Positions 1 to 11,012 of a DNA stretch of 64,000 nt are shown in pieces. The position numbers were made by a program, and so were the translations under genes. This DNA comes from Narthecium ossifragum. Its lineage: Eukaryota > Streptophyta > Magnoliopsida > Dioscoreales > Nartheciaceae. Under the pieces are notes generated by a model, which saw only the letters and a list, made by a program, of their open reading frames with translations, did no database searches and was not told the DNA's origin. The stretch covers positions 11,174,290 to 11,238,289 of the forward strand of contig OY986965.1 of the NCBI GenBank assembly GCA_963920575.1, written 5' to 3'. The number at the start of each line of letters is the position of its first letter. The first letter of the stretch is position 1.

Positions 1-960
1 TTAACTTTTATAAAACTATTTCAAGTTATGAAGTAGACTTTGAGAGAATCCAAGAGTGACTTGGAAAATACCCAAGAGGTCTTTTAAGAGTGTTGTAAGG
101 TTGCCAAGCACCCGGAAGCTTGGTGGAAAACTTGTAAAGGGGATTTGCAAGTAATGGAACCTCAAGGAGGACCCTTGAGTGAAGTGGACATAGACCAAGA
201 GTTGGGTCGAACCGCTATAAAAATTGGTGCTGTGAGACCCAGAGTACCTGGGTGTCAGTGTTCGTCTGGAGTTCGTGTGGCCGAACCAAGTAACCGGGTA
301 AGCAACTCCACATGGATAATAACTATATTAGTAACCCTTATAAGACACAATGCGTTTTAAAGCTATGATGGTAGTGATCCGCCAAAAAACTCCAAGGTTA
401 AGCGTGCTTGCCTTGGAGCGGTCCCGGGATGGGTGACCCACTGGAAAGTTTTCCCAAATTTCTACGGTGAGGTAAAAGCTGATAATATTGTGTCGGGTGG
501 GGCCCTTGGGTGGATCCTGGATGGATTCCACAGGCCCTGGGCGGCCCCAGACGAACCCCACGTGGATAATAACTATATTAGTAACTCTCATAAGACACAA
601 CGTGTTTTAAAGCCGTGATGACAGTAATCTGCCAGAAAACTCTAAGGTTAAACGTGCTTGCCTTGGAGCGGTCCCGAGATGGGTGACTGGGAAGTTTTCC
701 CAGATTTCTACGGTGAGGCAAAAGCGGATAATATTGTATTGGGTGGGGCCCTAGGGTGGATCCTGGGCCGCCCCGGACGGCAGGCGCCGTTATAGGTGCA
801 CTATCTCTAACTTTCATCTCATCTTTTATTTGCTTATTTTAATTGTTTTTCATTTCATTTACAAGCATCCAAGATTCTTAGACTCCTTCTACCTAGGTTT
901 TCTAGATATCGAAGTTTTCGAATAGAGTCCAATTCACCCTCCTCTTGAACTTTCAGATGT
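1..960 (+). mobile_element. Probable copia-type LTR fragment, interrupted by 5S-like repeats
   Basis: No coding domain is visible. Positions 160-235 (a run reading GTGGACATAGACCAAG, then GTCGAACC and a TATAAAAA stretch) and 820-945 (T-rich DNA ending in AATTCACCCTCCTCTTG) resemble the LTR ends of plant copia elements as I know them. The two halves are separated by the 5S-like repeats at 312-800. Neither LTR terminus nor a target duplication was identified, and the element runs off the left edge. The class call is an inference from composition and motif style only. Confidence 0.35.
312..800 (+). repeat. Two tandem 5S-rRNA-like repeats (Cassandra-like)
   Basis: Two copies of about 246 bp follow each other directly, starting near 312 and 558 with GGATAATAACTATATTAG. 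Each holds a degenerate 3' half of plant 5S rRNA: a box-A-like GGTTAAGCGTGCTTG (396-410; second copy 646-660 with one change) and a box-C-like GATGGGTGAC (428-437; 679-688) followed by a CTGGGAAGTT-like block. Cassandra TRIM retrotransposons are known to carry 5S-derived sequence in their LTRs, so this could be a Cassandra LTR pair with a very short interior, or a tandem 5S-derived repeat. It is not a functional 5S gene: the 5' half is absent and the spacing between boxes differs. Confidence 0.6.
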
Positions 961-1029
961 TTTGTTGCCTATTGCTTCACGAAGGACTGTCAAGAGTTGC
1001 TAGAAGCTGCTCAAGATAGCATAGCGAAA

Positions 1030-1534
1030 ACATAGCGGAGGATGAAGAAGTATGCAAATCAACATCCAGGGCCTTTGGACTTTGAAGTTGGTGACAAGGT
1101 GTTGCTGAAGCTTACTCCTCATATTTGGAAACACTTTCGAAAGAATGTCACGCACTAAGGCCTCATACCCAAATATGATGGACCGTTTGTGGTGCTAAAG
1201 AAAGTTGGGCGAGTGGCCTATCGTCTTGATTTACCGTCCATGTGAGTTATCTCAAGCCTTTCAACGCTAATTTGCTAGAACCATACCGCAACAGACCTCG
1301 GAGGGCTCCAGTGAATGTTCGAGTTCAGTTCGAACATGAGGTGGAGGCGATCTTGGATCGTAAAGAGAAAAGCAAGAGCAAAGTCACCAGGAGGGTCTTC
1401 TACTTGGTAAAGTGGAAAGGGAAGCCCGAGGCAGAGGCTTCATGGGAACGAGACATGACTTTATGGCAGTTTGAGGATCAGATCAAAGACTATCTCCATC
1501 GCAACCCGATGAGGACGTTGTACTCTTCTGGTGG
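1030..1534 (+). pseudogene. Gypsy (chromovirus) integrase C-terminus and chromodomain, decayed
   Basis: Translation gives the end of a Ty3/gypsy polyprotein. First comes the post-integrase GDKVLLKL block with a KYDGPF motif (about 1090-1185), then an SYLKPFN-like linker (about 1245), then a chromodomain with VEAILDRK, FYLVKWKG and EASWE (about 1345-1450). Stops near 1035, 1156 and 1243 and a frame change near 1240 break it, so it is dead. The chromodomain is what places it among the chromoviruses, where it is thought to guide integration. It ends about 10 bp before a purine tract and the 3' LTR, the normal order for the 3' end of such an element. The protease, reverse transcriptase and RNase H are not in the window. 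Confidence 0.85.
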
Positions 1535-1542
1535 GGGTGGTT

Positions 1543-2684
1543 TGTCAAACCCATAGAACTTGGGCACGGGCTGGCAAGCGATGGCACCAAGCATCCCTGC
1601 TGCATGCCCAAGCATGTGCATGGCTGAGGCATGCGCATGCACATGCACAGTGCGGAGGTGGAGTTTCGCACAAAGAACTTAGCACTTGGTGTTGTGGGGC
1701 GAGTCCTCATGCCATGGTGCGGAGCATGGCACATGGTGACACAAAAGATCAAGATGCGACAGGACGCAATCAGCGAGCCAAGACGTGACACGTGCGACAG
1801 AGCATGCCATGCAGAGTCATGGCGCGGCGTGGCACGACATTTACAATAAACCAGTGACGTGTCGTGCCAACATTATGCATGACGCGACCACACAGCAGGT
1901 GGACACGAGCGTGGCATGCATTAGGTAGTAACACGGTACCAGGCAACATTGGTTACTGCTTGGCATGAAAGCAAGTTAGAGACCTAAGTGGATAAGAACT
2001 GCAGCGATGGGATATCTGCAAAATGTTGCAGAGTTCTACTGCAAGTAGGAGTCCCAAGCGGATTGGGCCAGCAGTTGACGCGGAGCAGAGTCCTTGTTGG
2101 GCAAGCAATGTGGCGCGCGCCAGTCCTAGTCGAACTAGGACGGCTTGGTGTGTGAAAGCGCGTTGTAGACATGGTGTCTATGCAGACCAAGTCCCAGATT
2201 GAGTAGGGCTAACTTTCGTGTGTCACAGACTTACCATAGACGCGGTGTTTGGGTAGGCAAAGTCCAAGACTGAGCAAGACTCGGACTCTAGGCAGAGTTG
2301 GACTCTTGATAGATGTGTGGCGACTCGAAATGCTAGCTTAACTCAAAGATGACTCTTTGGGGCAGTAAGATAGCTATAAAAAGGCCTTGAAGGCAGGGCG
2401 TTGGGCATCTTTTGCAATTGGCATTAAGAGCTAGGGTTTTAGAGTGAGGCAACGTTGTAAGGGTGAGGAAAGAGAGCTTGAGGGTGAATCACATGACATG
2501 TGCCCTTGGTGGGTTGTAAATGCCTAGATCATGTCTCGTATAAAGGTTTCTTCATGAATAGAAGTTGGGGGCGTTGGGCCCTTTAGCCTCATCTTGCTAG
2601 TTCTTTGGGAGAAGGCTGACTAGCGAGTGGTTCCTTCGTGCCACGCAAAGGCAAAAAAATTTACTCACGCGCAGCCCTGTGACA
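1543..2684 (+). mobile_element. 3' LTR of the chromovirus remnant, with polypurine tract
   Basis: The purine-rich tract GGTGGGGGTGGT (1530-1541) lies directly before the start TGTCAAACCC. The proposed LTR ends with CCCTGTGACA at 2684, giving inverted termini TGTCA/TGACA and a length of 1142 bp. A TATA-like GCTATAAAAAGG at about 2370 would be the LTR promoter. The short ORFs inside have no recognisable domain. No matching 5' LTR or target duplication is in the window, so the element is truncated on its left. Confidence 0.7.
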
Positions 2685-4463
2685 GCTGCTATCATTTGAA
2701 TTGTTGCCTTTTATATGGTTTAGTTTCAAATGAATGGTCTTGAATTGTTGGAACTGTTAGGAATTGTTCGCTGTTATCACTGGGAGATTTGTGATGCGAC
2801 TTGAAAAGTGTCGCGGCTTAACAAGTCTGACCAAAATTACAAAATATTCTGGTGCTCTACTTTAACTACTAAGAACTAGTAGATAGTGGAGAGTCCGAGT
2901 CGAGTCCACAGGGATTTAAGGGATTGAAATCGAACACTTAGCAAATTTCCTACTAATGAGTTGAGAAAAGATTACAAGTCGAAAGTAACTAAAATTGTAC
3001 TAGAGGATTGATGAATATGAGAGAAAGGACCATAGGATTCTTAATCAATAACTAAGGATCTACCAGGTTTTCCAAAAATCAGGGCATGCAAACACGATAA
3101 ATGGCTTCCTAAAAGTTGATAAGTGAATGGCTAGTTCTCCTTATCACTCGACAAGTTCTGTTTAGGATTCCTTGTCGGCAAGAACAATTAATTAAGTTCA
3201 GTGACCGAATGATTAGTTACGTTCACTGCTAATGAACCCTCTTACTCAGATGAGTTCATCGCAAATACTAGCATAGGTATGGATTACGGTGTAATATCGA
3301 GATGACTTCGCATCTCGATGGCCGAAACTATAAAGGTAAGATGCATGAAGGATTAGGGATGGAACGTAGTGGGACTAGCACTACTATAGTGGGACTAGCA
3401 CTATACAATCCCTAATCACGAATAAGATTCCATCCGAGATATCATGGGACTAGCATGATCCTCTTATTTGGATGAATCCAATTCACGCCCTAACATACAC
3501 AAGCTCTAAAATCAAGTGCAAGCAAGAATGATCCAAACATCCAGCGATAAATCAACACCAAGATATAAAGAAAATAGAAATTGATCCATAAAACCAAACC
3601 ATCGTGTATACAAACCCTAGATCTAAGAAATCCCTAGTAAAAACCCTAGTTACATCATAAGAATCCCATGGCTAGGGTTTTAGCTACTCATCTTCAGGGG
3701 ATAATCCATCGGTAGAAGTTGATGATCTCCTCCCGCCATGGATCTCCTCCAAAGAATCGTCGAAGAAAAAGATGAAAAAAGGTAGGAAAACTCTCTCCAA
3801 AAACGTCTGGAAAAAGCCCCCGAAAAAACCCTAAACAATGACTACTTATAGCCCAAGAAACAACCTCCCACGGATTAGATCACAGCCGTGGATCTTTGCC
3901 TCTGGCCGCGTCGGATCGATCCAACTCTTGGAGTTCGATCGATCCTACGCCTTAAGTTCTTGATGTTGCGAGCAACGCCCGAGCCGAATCAATCCAACTC
4001 TTGGAGTTCGATCGATCCTACGCCTTTACTTGCTGGTAACTCCCGTGCTGGATCGATCCAACTGTCTCGCCCGATCGATCGAACCGTTGTTGTTGCGCTA
4101 CATCCCGTGCTGGATCGATCCAACTCTTGGAGTTCGATCGATCCAGCCGTTGTTCATCGTCCCCTTGTTGGTTGAGTTGGATCGATCGAACCTGTTGAGG
4201 CCGATCGATCTAACTTATCAAAATCGCCAGAATACACCTGTTTTAGCTCCAAAGTTGATCTAACTCATAGGAGGGTCTGTTATACCTGAAATGGAATAAA
4301 AGTAGTCAGTCCAGCATTGCTCGGGGCCCAACAAAGCCAAATTACAAGGGTGTTTTGTGCACTTTTCAAGTCTTATCAATTTGTGCAAGTAATTAGCATG
4401 TAATTGGATGGTATCATTTGAATTGGTGGCTTTTGTATGGTTTGGTTTCAATTGGATGGTCTT
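2685..4463. repeat. Unclassified repetitive segment bounded by a 51-bp direct repeat
   Basis: A sequence starting ATCATTTGAATTG occurs at 2691-2741 and again, diverged, at 4413-4463. Between the copies lies noncoding DNA with a short duplication (GTGGGACTAGCACTA twice at 3370-3405), a block reading GAGTCCACAGGGATTTAAGG near 2903 that resembles leader DNA of nonautonomous LTR elements, and the ATCGATC array. No transposon ends were found. The flanking repeat could mark an insertion or an internal repeat of a larger element. Confidence 0.4.
3913..4211. repeat. ATCGATC palindrome array 1
   Basis: I count nine GATCGATC cores in about 300 bp, mostly as GGATCGATCC or TTCGATCGATCC, separated by short spacers such as CAACTCTTGGAGT that are partly self-complementary. 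The spacing is irregular, 10 to 60 bp, so it is not a simple satellite. Similar arrays with other flanking bases occur at four more places in the window. Function unknown. Confidence 0.8.
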
Positions 4464-5700
4464 CACATATTTCATGCAAAATTTAACTCAAACAGCTTTT
4501 GATGTGTGGTATGAACTGTTTAAGGTTTGTAATTTGATAGATGATGTTGATAAATCTATTTTCTTTTCCGTATGTACCTACTAGAGCTAAGGATTTAGCT
4601 TATTGATATTCTTCCTGCTTCCACGCCTCTTACTGCATAGATACAATCAATGATGTTGAATGTGAACGTATATGCTATTGCACATGTTGAATTGAACCCT
4701 TGTTTTTGTTTCTCTTGTGAATTAGACCACGTTTCGTGTCCTTTTTTATTCTAATTATTGTTGCAACTTCATCACCTTCTTTTTTGGTTTGTTGGAATTT
4801 TGATTTTAATGCATCGCTGGTTTGATTTCATCACAATTTGTTGGATTGTTGGTTTTATCAAATCATATGATGCATATCGATCGGGGAAATGATGGTATGG
4901 AGAGATGATGATTTTTTTCAAGGAAATTGGGAGTGAGGGCAGTGGTTTGGCAATTTGGATGGCTATCCATTTAACAACCAATTGCCACCACACAAGGACG
5001 ATGATGAGTTAAAATCTGAGTCATGTTTCTACAATCAAGCTGACTATAGATGTGAGCATTGAGATCCAAGTTAGTTTCTTATAATTTTATTGCATATTAC
5101 AAATTTGTTGGCTGCTATATATGTTGGTCGATTTCTTATCACTATGTTGGATGCTATTGTTGTATTTGTGAGTTTATTAATTGGGATTTGTACAGGAGTT
5201 TGTTGTACATGGGAGGTTGTAAATTGTTGTTCAATAATGTTTATAAAGTTGGCAGAGTACGAATTTTGTAAACTTGGGTGTGAAATATATAATTTCTCAT
5301 GTTCAAATTTTATATATGAAGTTTTTTTTTGTACAAGTCTAAATACTCGATGTGGAGGGGTGTTATAAATTTGATTACCATCATCTAACGTATTCAGAAC
5401 ATAAGTGCTTCGTCAATAAAATTGATTACCATCATCGAATAAAACAAATTAGTTAGGCTAATAAAATTATTTCTCCAACATCGAATATGATTGCAAAAAC
5501 AAAATAAAAATTAAAAATAAAGAAATTCAAAGTGAAAGAGATATGCTATTATATTTTCATCAACATAGATATCGAAATATCACAATTATTTTATATTGTT
5601 AATGCCATAAAAATTTTAATATAAATCAAAATCGAAAATATGGTGGTATTCTCACCACAACCATTGTAGGGTGACCATATTCCCCATTCCATCACAAAAC
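4464..5700. other. AT-rich intergenic stretch, nothing recognised
   Basis: AT-rich DNA with only short, unsupported ORFs (for example 5059-5271 and 5090-5368, which overlap each other and match no family I know). No TIR, LTR end or splice-consistent exon was seen. Confidence 0.5.
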
Positions 5701-5886
5701 AAATACAAAAACTGAAAAAGTCACTTGATTATGCTTCCATTTCAACACCAAACAAACAACAAAAAGTGTCAGATTTCACGTGATTCAGTTTTCACTCCAA
5801 CACCAAACAAATGCAAAAGTAACAGACCATTCCGTTCCGTTCCATCACTCCTTTCCATAACATTTCAACGAAACAAAGAGGCCCTA
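5701..5886. mobile_element. Possible PIF/Harbinger-type right end
   Basis: The stretch ending ACAAAGAGGCCC and followed by TAA (5884-5886) looks like the right end of a Tourist/PIF-type element with a TAA target. No matching left end (GGGCCTCTTTG) was found upstream, so the element is either truncated or the call is wrong. It abuts what should be ancestral VPS18 upstream DNA (5887-5923). Confidence 0.3.
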
Positions 5887-5908
5887 AGTGGGCTCTTTTG
5901 GTAGAATC

Positions 5909-5923
5909 AACAAGAGGTAAGCC
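5909..5923. repeat. Left copy of 15-bp LINE target-site duplication
   Basis: AACAAGAGGTAAGCC here is repeated exactly at 24327-24341, directly after an A-rich tract. Together they bracket the whole nested stack and mark the original insertion point of the LINE. Confidence 0.8.
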
Positions 5924-6027
5924 ACCAAAGAGAAGAGAGAAGAGAAGAGATAAGTGTAGCCACCAGGTAGCAGCGCCTCCCATCTGCCACCCCTCTGGGG
6001 GTAGGCCAGATGAGTAGCTCTTCCTCG

Positions 6028-6051
6028 CCCCCCCCCCCCCCCCCCCCCCCC
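6028..6051. repeat. Poly-C run of 24
   Basis: An uninterrupted run of 24 C (G on the other strand), unusual in AT-rich plant DNA. Length may be unreliable because of assembly or polymerase slippage. Confidence 0.9.
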
Positions 6052-6237
6052 GGCCGTTGGGATTCCCAAAGCCATTTGCGCATAAGGCAAAAACATATCA
6101 ACTCCAAGACACTGGTTTCTCAAGCTTTGGTGGAACATATGCAGGGGTCTTGGGTGCATGGAGGACTAAAACTATAGTGGTCACGCCTGAAGATCTAGCT
6201 AAGATGGGCGCCCTGTACGTAGGAGAAGTATACATCA

Positions 6238-6792
6238 GTGATGAATGCTTTGAAATCAAGCGTGCAGTTCTCTCCAACTATCCTAGAGGATAGGAAGCAC
6301 ACCATATGTCACATAGTTGGGATACCCATGGTTGAGGGTACCTGGACCTATCTAGGTGCGCCTCTTTGCCTCAGAAGATCAACCGCGGCTGATTGTGCTC
6401 CCCTCATTGATAAATTGATCAACTGCGTTCTCTCTTGGCAAAGGCGGCTCATCTCGGACCCGGGAAGATTAGTGTTGTTGAAGTCAGTCCTACAAACAAT
6501 ACCTACTTTTGTGATGGCAACTTCTCATGTTCCTCTGGGAATCATAAGGAAGATTGATCATATATGTAGAGATTTCCTATGGAGAGACTGCAAATCCGGA
6601 TTGTGCAATTTGGCTTGGAAGGATGCATACTCACCAAAGGAAGTTGGAGGTCTGGGAGTCAAAAACCTTTGCTCTTGGCAGATTGCTCTCAAAGCTAGAA
6701 GAGTTGCTTCCTTCCTTGAGCATGGAACTAACATATGGAAGGATATTGTTAAGGCCAAATATCAATGGAGTGAGATACTCCCCAACTGCTGA
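6238..6792 (+). pseudogene. LINE reverse transcriptase C-terminal part
   Basis: A 184-codon reading frame shows the thumb and post-RT region of plant non-LTR retrotransposons: an EDRKHTICHIVGIPMVEG block, TYLGAPL, a W-x6-L-S-x2-GRLVL-like stretch (ISDPGRLVLLKSVLQ), IPTFVMATSHVP and a LAWKDAYSPKEVGGLGVKNL block. The catalytic YxDD region lies upstream in the family and is absent here, because the element is 5' truncated or internally deleted. It ends at a stop at 6790. A frame at 6057-6293 (VVTPEDLAKMGALYVGEV) may be a little more of the same element but is not clearly recognisable. It cannot encode an active polymerase. Confidence 0.85.
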
Positions 6793-7289
6793 GACTCTAG
6801 ACCAGCATCTAACAATTTGAAGCATGTATGTATTGTTGCGAATTCTCTGAGGAACATGTTAGTCTGGGTGCCATGTACCAATAGTAAGCTCAATGTGATG
6901 TACGATATATGGTTCGTAGATATCCCCTTATCTAGATAGCCCACTATGTTCAATGTCTTCAGCGGCTTGGACAATGTTGAAGTTGGAAGCCTGATCACCA
7001 ATGGCTCATGGAATCTAGAAGCTTTAACGGTCGCTTTCCACCCGCTACTCATCGAGCTTATCATGGAGCATAGGCAGGGGAGCATAGGCAGGGAAGCAGA
7101 GACACCAGCCGCTGGCCATTCAACAACTCAAGAAAGGTATGCTTTGCTTCATCTTACCTAGTACAAAGGCAGGAGGTTATACAACCATGCAGAGAGGATA
7201 TGGGCGATCTTTGGTCTAGCGTTAGAGATCCCTAGCTGGCCCAAGTGTCAGACATTTTCTTTGGCGAGTGGTCCACAGAAAGCTACAAG

Positions 7290-8130
7290 TTAGTGAGCTT
7301 CTATGAAGGTTGCGCTTGACATCTGACAAGGAATGCCCCAGGTGTAGAAAAGAGTATGAAATAGTGGAACATGCCATCTTCGGGTGCCAGTTCGTCTCCA
7401 AAGTTTTCTTCTTGATTGCGGCGAAGGAGAACCTGCTGCTTCCTTCTTGGAACTTTGGTGATTTCTACAAAACATTTTTAGAGAATGGATCCAAGAAGAC
7501 CAAAACTTTTTTAGCTTATGGTATGTGGTTAATTTGAAAGGATCGAAACACTATTGTGTTTGGAGAAAAGGGAGACCCGACAGAGGTGGTTGCTTGCAGG
7601 ATAATAAGGCAGGTAAAGAAGTTCACAGACCAAGAGGATCAAAGAACGTGCAATGCTGCTACTCAAACCACCAGCACCGGAACTAATGTGATCCAAATAG
7701 ATGCATCTGTTGACCCTCTGTCAAAGACCACAACCATAGGAATTGTTGGATTGGCAGATGATGGAAAGGAAACATGGGCATGGGCTAAGCCTATAGTTAC
7801 CAGATCGGTCCTAGGAGCGGAGATGGTGGTAATCTTGGAAGCAATGAAGAGGGTGAAACTTCTTGATCTCAATAGATTAATTATCGAAACAGACTCATTA
7901 TCAGCAGTCCGAATTTTGAATGGATTGGAGGGTTGCCCCCATGATGTAGAAGGAATGGCGAAGAGCATTTGGATGCATGTTTTTCTTTTTGATTCTATAT
8001 TGTTTCTTTATATATCTAGAGTCTATAATGTGAGAGCTAATAGTATAGCTAGGGGTGAGCATTCAGTTTTCAGTTCAGTTTTCGGTCCAGAACCGAAAAA
8101 CCGAACTTTGTTCGGTCCAGAATTTTGAGA
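7290..8130 (+). pseudogene. LINE zinc-binding region and RNase H domain
   Basis: Two frames carry this part. About 7310-7537 gives a zf-RVT-like motif (CPRCRKEYEIVEHAIFGC). 7556 onward gives a plant LINE RNase H domain with IDAS (about 7700), GAEMVVILEAM (about 7815) and ETDSLSAVRIL (about 7885), carrying the expected D, E and D catalytic acids. The reading frame runs into the hAT left end at 8050, so the last codons of the apparent ORF (to 8128) belong to the hAT. In the LINE context RNase H would remove the RNA strand during reverse transcription. A stop at 7535-7537 separates it from the zinc region, so it is not functional. Confidence 0.85.
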
Positions 8131-9413
8131 ACCGAACCGAACCGAAGTTCTTAAGAGCACATTTAAAAGAACCGAACCGAAGTTCTTAAAGAACCGAACC
8201 GAATTAAAAATTTTCGGTCCAAATCCCTAAAAACCGAAATTTTTATAAATTTTTTTAAAAAAAAACATAAGTTAACTTTTACATAATGTTATACAAAAGT
8301 TGATCAATATACCAATACAGCAAGATATACATACCAATACATCTGACAACAAATAAAAAAATTGCTACTATTTCTGTACTCAATCTGATAGAAAACAAAC
8401 ATTAAGGAAATTTTTGTTTGGAGGTTGGAAGCAATGAAGCATGTAACAGAATCAGATATCTCTCATAACAACATTGTTTCTTAGATGAGGTTTTATAGCT
8501 CAAAACTTACAAAGACAAAGGCTGTAACAAAGAAAACCACCAAACAGAACTATATGCTCATCAGCCTGCACACTGAGAACAAGTTCCAAGTGAAAAATCA
8601 AAATCCATCTAGCATTATACAGCGGCGGTGGCAGTGCCTGAATCATTCACAGGATACCAGTATCTATTGTAGAACCACATCGAATCAGCAATTACGGCAC
8701 TTCCATCTTGATTGCGATGCCAACTATAGTAGTAAATGTCCATTCACAACATTGTACAAGACTTTTGATACACGTTCCTGCAGTACAGGTAGTGGAAGTT
8801 TATTTTAGATTCATTTCATGGAATGCAAGCAAGCAGTAAGGGATCCAAAAGAGCAAGATTAATTTAATGAAGAGATTCAACATCCAGCACTGCAGGATCT
8901 TACTAGAAAGTACATGAATAGTAGTAAATGCATTCTGTTAATCGCAACTAATGTAACTCTTCAATCTCTATCCAAAAAATAAAGATGATAGGTACAGAAA
9001 AACATAATGATGATGTAGTTTTTGCAACAATAGTCAAATATATGGAGCGTCAAATCAAGATTTCCAAATACCTAGTGTCAAACATACCAAGTTAAATCTC
9101 CAAGTTGCATCCTAATTTGGCAGCAGATAATGAAGGTCAAATTGAGGATAGTAGACACATGACGAGTTCAACAATTTTAGTGGAACCCTAGGTTGAACAA
9201 AAATCCAAGAAAGAAAGTAGTACCTCTTGGCTCTAGAGGACCTTTTGCTGATTCAAGGCTAGTATGCCTATTCGAGGAGAGTATTTAATCCACTGCCACC
9301 AACATCCTCACTTGTTGCAAGCTTTGATAATTCTAAAAATAAAATGTCAATAAAGATAAGTGATTAGTAAAGAGTATTGCTATACGTAAAAGAAAACAAG
9401 AGCAATCATATAT

Positions 9414-11012
9414 CTAAAAAGTCAAATTTAGTAACTTACCGTGTTCGAACATTTCCAACTCTACCAAATCTTCCTCCATGAAAATAGATTGAAACTTCAA
9501 AGAGCTTTGTAACCAATCTTGCACACAAATTAGTGCCTCTGCTATCTTAGGAGTAAGGGAACTTCTAAAGGCATCTAGAACTCTTCCACCGGTGCTAAAA
9601 GCAGATTCCGAAGCTACAGTGGAAATCAGAATCGCCAAGAGGTCACGAGCCATGGCTGACAATATGGGGAACCTAGAACAATTGATTTTCCACTATAGAA
9701 AAACGTCAAAACTGTCACAATCTCTTTCATTATCTTCTGTTAAATATTTATCTAACTCTTATTTATTATCTTCACCGCCGGCCTCTATTTGTAACCTCTT
9801 TAATCTAGAGAGTACTCTAGCCTTCACTTGATCTTCAATTGATACTTCTTCTTCCCCCATAGGCAATTGAGATGAGTTAGAAACCTCACTTGTAACCGAA
9901 GCTCCACTGTTACCCGAAACCAATTTCTTGTACTCCTCAAACATTTTGTATGTGATATCTTTTACTCTTTTAGAAATCTTTTCACCATCCCCAAATGCAT
10001 ACACTTCATCTATTGCAAGAGTAGCATACCTTAACTTGTATCTTGGATCAAAAAGAACCGGCACGAATATCAAGATATTCAATTTATCACTGTTTGGCCC
10101 CCAATATTTGTCAAACTTCTCTTTCATTTTATCAGCCATGAAGCGCGATCCAATATCTTGGCTGGTCCTCCATTCTTGTAACACACCAGATAAAATGCTC
10201 AGTTCATGAAAAAAACTACTAGATGTGACATAGGAAGTGCCTGATACTTTCAAAGTTAGCTCATAAAAGTGTCGTAAGAAGTGTACTAATCTCCTCACTT
10301 TGACCCAATCTTCTGTAGTAGGCATTCCTTCTCTCCCATTGCCCTCAAGTTCACTTCGAATCTATGACTCAAGCTCTTCAAACCTCTCAAATGCAGTTTC
10401 GAACTTTTGAGCGGCCTCCAACATCATATAAGTGGAGTTCCATCTTGTACTCACATCTAGACTCAATAAGCTCTTGCTTTGTATCTTCTCAATCTCTACA
10501 CACTCTTTGAACTTTTGTAACCTCATAGGAGACTGCTTCACAAATTTTACCACTGCTCGAACTCGGTTAACAGAAGTGCTCATATCGTTCAATCCTTCCC
10601 CAACTACTAAATTAATGATGTGAGCCACGCACCTCATATGCATGAAGTCGCCTTCCAAGACACTCACCAATCTCCTTTTCAAATACTTGAGAGCTATATC
10701 ATTTGAACTTGCATTATCCACTGTTACGGTAAAGATTTTCCGTATTCCCCAATCTTTCACGCATTTCTCAAGTAGCATACCAATAGCTTCACCTTTGTGA
10801 CTAGTGATCGGACAAAAGCTGATTATTTTTTTATATAATTTCCAATTACTATCAATGAAATGAGCTGTAAGACACATATAGTTGATTCTTTGAAGTGATG
10901 TCCATGTGTCTGTAGTAAGAGAGACCCTTTGGTCACTCTCTTTAAGCCACTTCTTCAACTTTGTTTTTTCCCCATCAAAACTCTTTGAAGCCTTAGACTT
11001 CTTCAACCACAT
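9414..11012 (-). pseudogene. hAT transposase (Ac/Tam3 type), N-terminus lost
   Basis: One minus-strand frame runs through the region with three in-frame stops (near 10362, 9759 and between 9759 and 9663). Recognisable parts in order: the RNase H-like start with LTTDTWTS, HFIDSNW and VTVDNASSND (about 10900-10690); MRCVAHIINLVV and DVSTRWNST (about 10640-10430); FDPRYKL (about 10050); and the C-terminal hAT dimerisation block with STVASESAFSTGGRVLD (about 9630-9560). The two Asp and the Glu of the catalytic triad are present in these motifs. The BED zinc finger expected at the N-terminus is missing because an LTR fragment joins at 11013. It encoded the transposase for its own element, and cannot do so now. 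Confidence 0.9.

Noticed and set aside
396..437. Functional 5S rRNA gene
   Set aside because: Only degenerate 3' half motifs are present with altered spacing, and no 5' half or T-run terminator was found.
3913..4211. GATCGATC arrays as bacterial (Dam-site) contamination
   Set aside because: They lie inside plant-type LTR and MULE sequences with intact ends and target duplications.
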